Assembly: GCA_023565505.1 (NCBI GenBank)
Contig: JAIMBI010000011.1
Span: 22,433 to 86,432, forward strand
DNA length: 64,000 bases
Direction of reading: 5' to 3'
DNA from: Actinomycetes bacterium
GTDB taxonomy: Bacteria > Bacillota > Sulfobacillia > Sulfobacillales > JAIMBI01
Positions 44,025 to 52,188 of the stretch are shown piece by piece. The notes beneath the pieces are model-generated. The model was not told the origin of the DNA. It searched no databases and saw nothing but the letters and a program-made list of their open reading frames with translations. Both the position numbers and the translations under genes were made by a program. The number at the start of each line of letters is the position of its first letter. Position 1 is the stretch's first letter.

Positions 44025-45922
44025 GCGGGTTCGGCGAACGACTGGCGGAGTTCCGGAAGCAGTCCGAGGCCCTCAACTGGGAGGGCAGTTTCGACGAGTA
44101 CCTGGAGATCGTGCGGCGGCATCCCGAGGTCGCTCGTCTCGCGCACGCCCGCATCTACGACATGATCGTGTCCGCCGGCGTGGAGGAGACCCCCGAGGGC
44201 CGGCGCTACCGCTTCTTCGAGGGCAAGCTGTTCGGCATCGACCCCCAGATCCAGGAGATCGTGGACTACTTCCGGGCCGCGGCCAATCGGCTGGACGTGC
44301 GCAAGCGGGTGCTCCTGCTCATCGGGCCGCCGGCCACGGGCAAGAGCACGCTGGTGATCCAGCTCAAGCGGGGGCTCGAGGCGTACACCCGGACGCCGGA
44401 GGGGGCGCTCTACGCCATCAAGGACTGCCCCATGCACGAGGAGCCGCTGCACCTCGTCCCGCCCGAACTGCGACCGGAGATGGAGCAGGAGCTGGGCGTG
44501 ACCATCGAGGGGACCCTGTGCCCCGTCTGCCAGTGGCGGTGGCGGGAGAGCGGCGGCGACATCAACCAGTTCCGGGTCCGCCGCCTGGTGTTCTCGGAAC
44601 GGGACCGGATCGGCATCGGCACGTTCACGCCGGGTGACCCGAAGGACCTCGACACGAGTCTGTTGGTGGGCGGCATCGACTTTGCCAAGATCACCCAGTA
44701 CGGTTCGGAGTCGGACCCGCGGGCCTTCCGCTTCGACGGCGAGTTCAACGTGGCCAACCGGGGCCTCATGGAGGAGCAGGAGTGGCTGAAGCAGCCCAAG
44801 GACTTCATGGCGCTCCTCCTGACCCTGGCCCAGGAGCAGAACATCAAGGTCGGGCGGTACGCCCTCATCTACGCCGACGAGGCCATCATCGCGCACTCCA
44901 ACCTGCACGAGTACCAGCGCTTCCTGACCAACCCGGAGAACGACGCCATGAAGAACCGGGTGTACATGGTCATGGTGCCCTATGCCCTCCGGGTCAAGGA
45001 CGAGGAGCGCATCTACGAGACGATGCTCGCCGGGTCGAGTCCGCACGGGGTCCACATCGCGCCCTACACCTTGAACGTGGCGGCCATGTACGCCGTGCTC
45101 ACCCGCCTGGAGGAGCCGAAGGACAAGACGCTGTCCCTGATGGACAAACTGAAGCTCTACAACGGCGATCCCATCAAGGACATCAGCGACTACCAGGTGG
45201 ATGAGATCCGGCGCCAGCACCCCAACGAGGGCATGAGCGGGATCTCGCCGCGCGACACCATGAACGCCCTGACCTACGCCATGGGCCAGGCGTCCGTGCC
45301 GTGCGTCAACCCCATCGACCTGCTCCGGGCCCTCCGGTACTTCGCGCAGGCGCAGAAGTTCCTCGGCTTCGTCAACCCCGAGGCCCAGAAGACGCTTTTG
45401 GACATGACGGCGATGGTGCGGGCGGAGTACGACAAGATCGTGAAGAAGACGGTGATGACGGCGTTCGTCCACGCCTTCGAGCAGTCCGCGCAGCACGTCT
45501 TCACCCACTACCTCGACCAGGCCGAGGCCTCGGTGCAGCACCTCAAGGTGACCGACCCCGTGACCGGGGAGAAGATCGACCCCGACGAGGCGTTCATGCG
45601 GTCGGTGGAGGAGCAGATCGGGGTGAGCGCGACGGCGGCGCGGGCCTTCCGGGAGGAGATCCTGGTCCGGGTGGCGGCCGCCGCCCGTCGCGGCGAGCAG
45701 TTCCGGTGGGACTCGCACCAGCGCCTGAAGGAGGCCATCGAGAAGAAGTTGTTCGGGGACGTGCGGCAACTGGTCCAGACGACGACCTCGACCAAGACGC
45801 CCGACCCCGAGCAGCAGAAGCGGCGCGACGAGGTGCAGGAGGCCCTGATCCAGCAGGGCTACTGCCAGCACTGCGCCTCCGCGCTCCTGGAGTACGCCGG
45901 AAGCCTCCTGCAGCGCGAGTGA
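44021..45922 (+). CDS. prkA: PrkA family serine protein kinase/AAA+ ATPase
   Basis: A 633-residue PrkA (YeaG) protein: N-terminal AAA+ domain and C-terminal PrkA domain. Walker A is GPPATGKSTLVIQLKRGLE with K108; PRKA-specific stretches include LYAIKDCPMHEEPLHLVPPE, a CPVCQWRW motif, then GRYALIYADEAIIAHSNLHE, and in the C-terminal part EGMSGISPRDTMNALTYAMG. Cysteines at the C-terminus (YCQHCAS) complete a family feature. Relatives phosphorylate proteins or act as ATP-dependent proteases during stress and sporulation. GGGAGGG lies 6 bases before the ATG. Last gene of the operon. Confidence 0.95.
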   Translation: MSGFGERLAEFRKQSEALNWEGSFDEYLEIVRRHPEVARLAHARIYDMIVSAGVEETPEGRRYRFFEGKLFGIDPQIQEIVDYFRAAANRLDVRKRVLLLIGPPATGKSTLVIQLKRGLEAYTRTPEGALYAIKDCPMHEEPLHLVPPELRPEMEQELGVTIEGTLCPVCQWRWRESGGDINQFRVRRLVFSERDRIGIGTFTPGDPKDLDTSLLVGGIDFAKITQYGSESDPRAFRFDGEFNVANRGLMEEQEWLKQPKDFMALLLTLAQEQNIKVGRYALIYADEAIIAHSNLHEYQRFLTNPENDAMKNRVYMVMVPYALRVKDEERIYETMLAGSSPHGVHIAPYTLNVAAMYAVLTRLEEPKDKTLSLMDKLKLYNGDPIKDISDYQVDEIRRQHPNEGMSGISPRDTMNALTYAMGQASVPCVNPIDLLRALRYFAQAQKFLGFVNPEAQKTLLDMTAMVRAEYDKIVKKTVMTAFVHAFEQSAQHVFTHYLDQAEASVQHLKVTDPVTGEKIDPDEAFMRSVEEQIGVSATAARAFREEILVRVAAAARRGEQFRWDSHQRLKEAIEKKLFGDVRQLVQTTTSTKTPDPEQQKRRDEVQEALIQQGYCQHCASALLEYAGSLLQRE

Positions 45923-45959
45923 GGCCGCCCTGCGGTACAATGGGCCCGTACAACAGGCC

Positions 45960-45984
45960 GACGCCCGGGCCGCGCCCGGGCGTC
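45960..45984 (+). terminator. Hairpin between prkA and the enolase-superfamily gene
   Basis: Perfect 10-bp inverted repeat GACGCCCGGG / CCCGGGCGTC, loop CCGCG, 37 bases after the prkA stop and 23 bases before the next start. No T-tract. TACAAT at 45936-45941 just upstream could be a -10 of the next gene, which would put the hairpin in its leader instead. Confidence 0.45.
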
Positions 45985-46007
45985 CGGCTGTCGCGGGGGG
46001 ACGAGTC

Positions 46008-47159
46008 GTGGCGGTGACCGCGGTGCGGACGTACGTGTTGCAGGCGCCCCTCGAGCACCCGTTCGCCTTCTCCCAGCCCGGCTGGGTGACCCGCCGGGCG
46101 GCGATGGTGGTGGAACTCGAGGACGATGCGGGCCGGTTCGGGTACGGCGAGTGCCTGCTCAACGGCCTCGAGCCCCCGGAGATCGCCCGGGCGACGGTGG
46201 AGGCGGCGCTCGCCGACCTGGTCCGGGGTGCCGACCCGCTGGACCGCGCGGTGCTGTGGGAGCGGATGTACAACCTCACCCGCGACTTCGGGATGAAGGG
46301 GGCGGTGGTGGCGGCGGTCTCCGCCGTCGACATCGCCCTCTGGGACCTCGCCGGACAGATGCTGGGCGTGTCGGTGGCCCGCCTGCTGGGCGGGCGGTTC
46401 CGCGACCGGGTGCGGGCGTACGCGACCGGCTTCTACCGCCGGGCCGACACCGACCGGGCGGCCCTGGTGGAGGAAGCCCGGGCCCACCGGGCCGCGGGCT
46501 TCACCGCGATGAAGGTGAAGATCGGGTTCGGGCCGGCGGACGACGTGGCCACGCTGACGGCCATCCGGGAGGCGGTGGGGCCCGACGTCCTGCTCATGGC
46601 CGACGCCAACCACGCCTACAACGTGGCCACGGCGCGGCGCCTGATCCGGGACCTCGACCCGCTCGACCTCCTGTGGCTCGAGGAACCCATCGCGCCGGAG
46701 GACCTCGACGGGTACCGGGAGCTCAAGGCGCTGGGACCGCGGCTTTGGATCGCGGCGGGCGAGAACGAGTACACCCGGCACGGGTTCTGGCCCTGGGTCG
46801 CGGCGCGGGCGGTGGACGTGCTCCAGCCGGACCTCACGGCGGCGGGCGGGTTCACCGGGCTCCGCGACATCGTCGCGCTGGCGACGGCCGCGGGCCTGTT
46901 GGTCAATCCCCACGTGTGGGGGACCGCCATCGGCCTCGCGGCCTCGCTCCAGCTTCTGGCGACCCTGCCGCCGGTGCCCATCTCCCGCGGCGCCTTCGAG
47001 CCGCTCCTGGAGTTCGATCGCTCCGTCCACCCGTTCCGCCAGGAGCTCGTCGTCCAACCCATCCGGGCCGAGGCGGGCGTCGTCCGGATCCCCGACGGGC
47101 CGGGGCTCGGCATCACCGTGGACCGCGCGGCGCTCAGGCGCCTGGCCGGGGCCGGCTGA
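46008..47159 (+). CDS. Mandelate racemase/muconate lactonizing enzyme family protein
   Basis: A 383-residue enolase-superfamily enzyme that abstracts the alpha proton of a carboxylate. Metal ligands and acid/bases are in place: K169-x-K171 in AMKVKIGFG, D199 in LMADANHAY, E225 in LLWLEEPIAPEDL, E252 in AAGENEYTRHG and H302 in LVNPHVWGTAIGLAAS. The KxK plus His arrangement is that of the mandelate-racemase subgroup, which includes acid-sugar dehydratases and galactarolactone cycloisomerase. It starts at GTG after GGGGGGACGAG. It converges on aceB, and its role in the glycolate region is unclear; it could feed sugar acids to the uxaB-type genes elsewhere in the window. Confidence 0.92.
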   Translation: MAVTAVRTYVLQAPLEHPFAFSQPGWVTRRAAMVVELEDDAGRFGYGECLLNGLEPPEIARATVEAALADLVRGADPLDRAVLWERMYNLTRDFGMKGAVVAAVSAVDIALWDLAGQMLGVSVARLLGGRFRDRVRAYATGFYRRADTDRAALVEEARAHRAAGFTAMKVKIGFGPADDVATLTAIREAVGPDVLLMADANHAYNVATARRLIRDLDPLDLLWLEEPIAPEDLDGYRELKALGPRLWIAAGENEYTRHGFWPWVAARAVDVLQPDLTAAGGFTGLRDIVALATAAGLLVNPHVWGTAIGLAASLQLLATLPPVPISRGAFEPLLEFDRSVHPFRQELVVQPIRAEAGVVRIPDGPGLGITVDRAALRRLAGAG

Positions 47160-47169
47160 GCCGGCCCCG
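47147..47169. terminator. Hairpin whose loop is the stop codon of the enolase-superfamily gene
   Basis: CGGGGCCGGC-TGA-GCCGGCCCCG is a perfect 10-bp stem with a 3-base loop, and that loop is exactly the TGA stop. It lies between convergent genes, 3 bases before the aceB stop, and probably ends transcription on both strands. Confidence 0.6.
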
Positions 47170-47171
47170 CC

Positions 47172-48755
47172 TCAGTCCGCCAGCATGTCGTAGGCCGGCA
47201 GGGTCAGGAACTCCACGAACGTGTCGCCCAGGCTGACCGTCTCCAGCAGCCGGCGCGCGTCGGCGAAGCGGCGGGCGGGATCGGTCGCGCCGGGCAGCTT
47301 CGCCAGCTCCTCGTCGACGATCTGCCGCACCAACTCCCGCGTCACGGTCCGGCCGTCGGGCAGCGCGACCCCGTGGCGGATCCACTGCCACAGCTGCGAC
47401 CGGCTGATCTCCGCCGTGGCCGCGTCCTCCATGAGGTTGAAGATGCCCACGGCGCCCTGTCCCCCGAGCCAGGCCTCGAGATACTGCAGGGCGACGCTGA
47501 CGTTGTTGCGGAGTCCGGCTTCGGTCACCTGGCCGCCGGGGACGCGGACGTCGAGCAGCTCGCGCGCCGCCGGGGTGCGGTCCGGCCGCTTCTCCAACTG
47601 GTTCGGGCGCGACCCGAGGACCTCGTCGAACACCGCTGTGGCGACCGGGACCAGGTCGGGGTGGGCCACCCACGTGCCGTCGAAGCCGTCGTGGGCTTCC
47701 CGGAGCTTGTCATCGCGGACGGCGGCCAGCGCGCGCTCGTTGACCGCCGGATCGCGCCGGCTGGGGATGAACGCCGCCATCCCGCCGATGGCGTGCGCCC
47801 CGCGCCGGTGGCAGGTCTCCACCAGCAGGGTGGTGTAGGCCCGCATGAAGGGCACCGTCATGGTGACCTGGGCCCGGTCCGGGAGCAGGAACTCCGGCCG
47901 CGTCCCGAACTTCTTGATGACGCTGAAGATGTAGTCCCACCGTCCCGCGTTGAGGCCGGCCGCGTGCTCTCTCAGCTCGTAGAGGATCTCGTCCATCTGC
48001 AGCGCCGCGAGGATGGTCTCGATGAGCACCGTCGCCCGGATGCTGCCGCGGGGGATCCCCAACAGGTCCTCGGCGGCGGAGAACACGTCGTTCCACAGCC
48101 GCGCCTCGAGGTAGTGCTCGAGCTTGGGGAGGTAGAAGTAGGGGCCGCTGCCCTTGTCCAGGAGCCGCCGGGCGTTGTGGAACACGTACAGCCCGAAGTC
48201 GAACAGGCTCGCGGAGACGGGCTGCCCGTCGACCAGGAGGTGCCGCTCGACCAGGTGCCAACCGCGGGGGCGGACCAAAAGGGTGGCGACGCGGTCGTTC
48301 AGTTGGTACAGGCGCCCGTCCGGACTCGTGAAGGTGATCCGGCGCTCGATGGCGTCGATGAGGTTCTGCTGCCCCTCCACCATGTTGGGCCACGTGGGGC
48401 TGTTGGCGTCCTCGAAGTCGGCCATGAACATCCGCGCGCCCGAGTTGAGGGCGTTGATGACCATCTTGCGGTCGGTGGGACCGGTGATTTCGACCCGGCG
48501 GTCCAGGAGGTCCGCCGGCACCGGGGCGATCGTCCAGGAGCCCTCGCGGACCGACGCCGTCTCGGGATCGAAGTCGGGAAGCCAGCCCTCGTCCAGGCGG
48601 CGCTGGGTCTCCCGGCGTCGGGCGAGCAGCGCCTCGCGGACGGGGTTGAAGCGGCGGTGCAGGGCGGCGACGAACTCGAGCGCGTCCGGGGTGAGGATGG
48701 CGTCGGTCGCCGGGGTGGGCGGGCCGGACACCCGGATGCCGTCGAGGTTGGCCAT
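47172..48755 (-). CDS. aceB: Malate synthase A
   Basis: A 527-residue malate synthase, condensing glyoxylate with acetyl-Co[57 protein letters not shown] and [20 protein letters not shown] are hallmark motifs of the A isoform, whose length it matches. GGAGGG lies 7 bases before the ATG. It is divergent from an IclR regulator and the glcEFD genes; glycolate oxidase makes glyoxylate and this enzyme removes it, so the region forms a glycolate-use module. No isocitrate lyase is nearby. Confidence 0.96.
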   Translation of the reverse strand: MANLDGIRVSGPPTPATDAILTPDALEFVAALHRRFNPVREALLARRRETQRRLDEGWLPDFDPETASVREGSWTIAPVPADLLDRRVEITGPTDRKMVINALNSGARMFMADFEDANSPTWPNMVEGQQNLIDAIERRITFTSPDGRLYQLNDRVATLLVRPRGWHLVERHLLVDGQPVSASLFDFGLYVFHNARRLLDKGSGPYFYLPKLEHYLEARLWNDVFSAAEDLLGIPRGSIRATVLIETILAALQMDEILYELREHAAGLNAGRWDYIFSVIKKFGTRPEFLLPDRAQVTMTVPFMRAYTTLLVETCHRRGAHAIGGMAAFIPSRRDPAVNERALAAVRDDKLREAHDGFDGTWVAHPDLVPVATAVFDEVLGSRPNQLEKRPDRTPAARELLDVRVPGGQVTEAGLRNNVSVALQYLEAWLGGQGAVGIFNLMEDAATAEISRSQLWQWIRHGVALPDGRTVTRELVRQIVDEELAKLPGATDPARRFADARRLLETVSLGDTFVEFLTLPAYDMLAD

Positions 48756-48816
48756 GGGGAATCCCTCCAGTTGTGGGCCCCGGGGGACCGGGCCTTCCGG
48801 GGCCTATTGATTGCGC

Positions 48817-48839
48817 CATACGAAACAGCTTATCGTATG
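48817..48839. promoter_or_regulatory. Palindromic operator between aceB and iclR
   Basis: CATACGA-N9-TCGTATG is a perfect 7-bp inverted repeat in the AT-richest part of the 184-base divergent gap. TATGAT (48836-48841) overlaps its right arm and may be the -10 for the regulator and glc genes. Its position suits binding of the IclR protein encoded next door, switching both directions. Confidence 0.55.
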
Positions 48840-48939
48840 ATAGTCACAAACGGTCTTTTCGGTGCCGACGACCAAATTCCTCCCGGTCCGGCTTGGGCAG
48901 GGATCGGCGGCGGGTCGGAGAATTAGCCCGGAGGAGGCG

Positions 48940-49743
48940 ATGACGCCCTTGCGTGTCGAGCGGGCTTTACCCGCCCCGGCGCCGGCGCGCGGCTACGACG
49001 CCGTCCAGTCGGTGGAGCGGGCTTTTCAACTCTTCGAGCTGTTGGTGCAGCACCGGAGCCTCAAGCTGGGCGCGCTCGCCGACGCGGTGGGCGTGCACAA
49101 GAGCACGGCCTTCCGGCTGCTGCAGACGCTGATGAAGCTGGGCTACGTCGAGAAGGAGCCGGGTGGGGGGGCCTACCAGCTGGGGCTCAAGGCCATCGAG
49201 ACGGGGGCCCGGGCGCTTCGGAGCTGGCCCGTGCACGAGGCGGCCCGGCCGGTGATGGACGGGTTGGCCGCCGCGCTCGGGGAAACGGTCAACCTGGCGC
49301 TGGTCGACGGCCTCGAGATGGTCTACGTGGTCACGGTGGACACCGAGAACGCGCTCCGGATGCAGCTCAACGTGGGCCGCCGGGCGCCGGTGCACTGCAC
49401 GGCGGTCGGCAAGGCAGTCCTCGCCTTCCGGCCGGACGTGTTCGCCCGCCTCGAGGGCCGGCCGCTGGCGCGCTTGACGGAGCGGACTCTGACGGACCCC
49501 GCGGCGCTGGCGGCGCACCTGGCCGAGGTGCGGCGGCTGGGCTACGCCGTGGACGACGAGGAGCAGGAGATCGGGGCGCGGTGCGTGGCCGCGCCGGTCA
49601 GGGACGCCGGCGGGCGGGTGATCGGCGCGCTCGGGGTGTCGGCCCCGGCGGCGCGGCTCGACACCGAGCGGATTCGGGAGATCGGGCCCGACTTGGTGCG
49701 GGCCGCGACCTTGATCTCCACCCGCTTGGGCTGGTGCGAGTGA
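48940..49743 (+). CDS. IclR-family transcriptional regulator
   Basis: A 267-residue regulator. The N-terminal winged helix is QSVERAFQLFELLVQHRSLK, then GALADAVGVHKSTAFRLLQT; the C-terminal GAF-like effector domain has the conserved GRRAPVHCTAVGKAVLAF and EQEIGARCVAAPVRD. ATG 48940 is 5 bases from GGAGG. It lies between aceB (divergent) and glcEFD (same strand, 32 bases on), so it most likely controls glycolate/glyoxylate use through the palindrome 100 bases upstream, with glyoxylate or a related acid as effector (inference from IclR and context). Confidence 0.92.
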   Translation: MTPLRVERALPAPAPARGYDAVQSVERAFQLFELLVQHRSLKLGALADAVGVHKSTAFRLLQTLMKLGYVEKEPGGGAYQLGLKAIETGARALRSWPVHEAARPVMDGLAAALGETVNLALVDGLEMVYVVTVDTENALRMQLNVGRRAPVHCTAVGKAVLAFRPDVFARLEGRPLARLTERTLTDPAALAAHLAEVRRLGYAVDDEEQEIGARCVAAPVRDAGGRVIGALGVSAPAARLDTERIREIGPDLVRAATLISTRLGWCE

Positions 49744-49775
49744 GGGGACCCGGACCGGGCGCAGCAGGAGGTCAC

Positions 49776-50876
49776 ATGGACGAGCAGGGCGGACGGACGG
49801 ACGAACCCCGGGCCGCGGCCGCGGTGGCCGCGGCCGCCGCGACGGCCCGGCGGGAGGGTCGGCGCCTCCTCGCACGGGGGGCGGGCCTGAGGCTGGACCC
49901 GGCCGCCGCGGCGACGGCCCGGGTGGTGGACATGCGGCCGTACAACCGGGTGGTGCGTTGGACCCCGGAGGATCTGGTCGCTCAGGTCGAGGCGGGGGCG
50001 ACGGTGGCGGAGGTCAACCGCATCCTGGCCGACGCCGGGCAGTGGATCCCGGCGGGCCTGCCGGACGGTGGGGACGACACGTTGGGCGGCCTCCTGGCGG
50101 CCGGCCTGGACGGGTTCTGGCGGACGGGGTTCGGCCCGCTCCGGGAGCGGGTGCTCGCCTTGACCGTGTGGACGCCCGCCTTCGGGGTGGTCCGGGTGGG
50201 CGCCCCGGTGGTCAAGAACGTGGCCGGCTACAATCTGCCCCGACTCTACTGCGGCAGCCTGGGGGCCTTCGGCGTGATCCTCGACGTGACGCTCAAGCTC
50301 GCCCCCCGTCCGGCGGTCGCGGCCGTGTGGGAGCGGGGGCTTTCCGGGCCGGAGGAGGCGGAACCGGCGGCGACGGCCTTCGAGGCCGCCGGGCGGCCTT
50401 GGGCGGCGCTCCTGGTGACGGGCGACGCCCGGGCGGTGCGGCTCACGGCCGTCTGGACCGGGAGCCGGGCCGCCGCGGCCCGGCTGGCGGACCGCCTGGG
50501 CGCCCCGCAGCGGACGACCTGGGACGCGCTGGCGCCCGAACTCGCCGCCCCGGCGGAGGGCTTCGCCCGCTTCGCCGGCGCGGTACCGCGGGCCCGCGCC
50601 GGCGAGCTGTTCCGGAGCGTGGTCCGGCACGGCGGGTGGGCGGCGGTGGACTGGAGCAGCGGGGGCTTCTGGGCCCTGGTCGCGGAGGCGGCGGGCCGGC
50701 CCTGGACGGAGGCGGTGCGTGCGCTGGGCGGCGGGGTTCGGCCGTGGCGTCGCCCCGCCGTGGCGGGGGCGGGCGAAGGGGCCGGCCGGCCGGGCCTGGT
50801 CCGCCTCAAGCAGGCGGTGGATCCGGACGGCGTGCTGACCCCGCTCGATGCGGAGGAGGTGGGCGTCCATGGCTAG
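49776..50876 (+). CDS. glcE: Glycolate oxidase FAD-binding subunit GlcE
   Basis: A 366-residue FAD_binding_4 protein, the smaller flavin subunit of membrane-linked glycolate oxidase. MRPYNRVVRWTPEDLVAQVE then GATVAEVNRILADAGQWIP, LGGLLAAGLDGFWRTGFGPL and VKNVAGYNLPRLYCGSLGAF are GlcE features. AGGAGG is 5 bases from the ATG. Its end overlaps glcF by 8 bases. The order here is glcE-glcF-glcD, unlike E. coli glcDEF. Confidence 0.92.
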   Translation: MDEQGGRTDEPRAAAAVAAAAATARREGRRLLARGAGLRLDPAAAATARVVDMRPYNRVVRWTPEDLVAQVEAGATVAEVNRILADAGQWIPAGLPDGGDDTLGGLLAAGLDGFWRTGFGPLRERVLALTVWTPAFGVVRVGAPVVKNVAGYNLPRLYCGSLGAFGVILDVTLKLAPRPAVAAVWERGLSGPEEAEPAATAFEAAGRPWAALLVTGDARAVRLTAVWTGSRAAAARLADRLGAPQRTTWDALAPELAAPAEGFARFAGAVPRARAGELFRSVVRHGGWAAVDWSSGGFWALVAEAAGRPWTEAVRALGGGVRPWRRPAVAGAGEGAGRPGLVRLKQAVDPDGVLTPLDAEEVGVHG

Positions 50877-52188
50877 CGAGGCGCCGCTCGCCGGGCCGTT
50901 CGACAGCGCGCACTGTGTCCACTGTGGGCTGTGCGTGCCCTCGTGTCCCACGTTCGTGGTGACGGGACTGGAAAGCGAGTCGCCCCGGGGACGGGTGTGG
51001 CTCCTGGAGCGCCTGGCCGCCGGGGACATCCCGGCCGATCCCGACGCCGTGCGGTACATCGACGACTGCCTCGACTGCCGCGCCTGCGAGGAGGTCTGCC
51101 CCGCGCACGTGCCGGTCGGCCACTACGTGGAGCGGTTCCGCGCCGCCCATCCGGAGTGGTTGAGCCGGGGCGAGCGCGACACGGCGCGCTGGGTGGACCG
51201 GTTCCTGGGGTCCGAGGCGGGGCTGCGGGCCTTCGGGGCCGCCGCGCGGTTCTCGCGGACGCCGGCCGGCGGTTGGATGGTGCGCCAGGCGACCCGCCTG
51301 GTCCCGGGCCTGCCGACCGGGGCCCTCGACCTCGCCCAGGGTCTGCCCGACGAACAGGCCGGGGGCCTGTCCCGGGATCGGATCCGCACCCGCCCCGCCG
51401 GGACGGGCGACGGGCCGGTCGTGATGCAGTTCCTGGGCTGTGTGATGGACAGCGTGTTCGCGGCGACCAACGTGCGCACCCACGACGTGCTCCGCGCGGC
51501 GGGCTTCCGCGTCGTGGCGCCGGCGGCGCAGCGCTGCTGCGGCGCGCTCAGCGTCCACACGGGCGACCCGGCGCCGGCCCGCGCCTGGGCGAAAGCCAAC
51601 ATCGAGGCGTTCGAGGCCTCGGAGGCGGAGGCCGTGGCTGTCAACGCGGCGGGTTGCGGGGCCGCGCTCAAGGAGTATCCGGACCTCCTCCGGGAGGAGG
51701 GGCCGGCCTGGGTGGCGCGCGCGGAGCGGTTCGCCCGCGCCGTGCGGGACGTCTCCGAGCTGCTCGAGGCGGGATCCTTCCCCGTCCTGCCCCCACGGGC
51801 GGAGACGGTGACCATGCACGACGCCTGCCACCTCGCCCACGCCCAGGGCATCCGGCAGCCGCCGCGGGCGCTGTTGGAGCGGGCCGGCTACCGGCTGGTG
51901 GAGATGCCGGACGCCGACCGGTGCTGCGGGTCGGCCGGCGTCTACAACCTCACCCACCCCGAGATGGCGCGGGCGCTCCAGGCGCTCAAGGTGGCCGACA
52001 TCCCGGAGACGGCGGACGTGGTGGCGACGGGGAATCCCGGTTGCCAGCTGCAGATCCAGGCGGGGTTGCGCCGGGCGGGGCGGTCGGTGCCGGTGCGCCA
52101 CACGGTCGACCTGCTGTGGCAGGCCCTGGCGGACGCCGGACGCCTGCCGGAGGACGTCCGGGAGGAGGCGGGTCGTCGTGGCACTTGA
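50869..52188 (+). CDS. glcF: Glycolate oxidase iron-sulfur subunit GlcF
   Basis: A 439-residue electron-transfer subunit. Two [4Fe-4S] motifs are seen: C16-x2-C19-x2-C22-x3-C26P in HCVHCGLCVPSCP and C67-x2-C70-x2-C73-x3-C77P in CLDCRACEEVCP. Two cysteine-rich CCG domains follow (AAQRCCGALSVHTG, DACHLAHAQGIRQPP and DADRCCGSAGVYNLTHPEMA), which pass electrons toward the quinone pool. The start overlaps glcE, with GGAGGAGGTGG inside that gene; the end overlaps glcD by 11 bases, so translation is coupled throughout. Confidence 0.95.
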   Translation: MASEAPLAGPFDSAHCVHCGLCVPSCPTFVVTGLESESPRGRVWLLERLAAGDIPADPDAVRYIDDCLDCRACEEVCPAHVPVGHYVERFRAAHPEWLSRGERDTARWVDRFLGSEAGLRAFGAAARFSRTPAGGWMVRQATRLVPGLPTGALDLAQGLPDEQAGGLSRDRIRTRPAGTGDGPVVMQFLGCVMDSVFAATNVRTHDVLRAAGFRVVAPAAQRCCGALSVHTGDPAPARAWAKANIEAFEASEAEAVAVNAAGCGAALKEYPDLLREEGPAWVARAERFARAVRDVSELLEAGSFPVLPPRAETVTMHDACHLAHAQGIRQPPRALLERAGYRLVEMPDADRCCGSAGVYNLTHPEMARALQALKVADIPETADVVATGNPGCQLQIQAGLRRAGRSVPVRHTVDLLWQALADAGRLPEDVREEAGRRGT

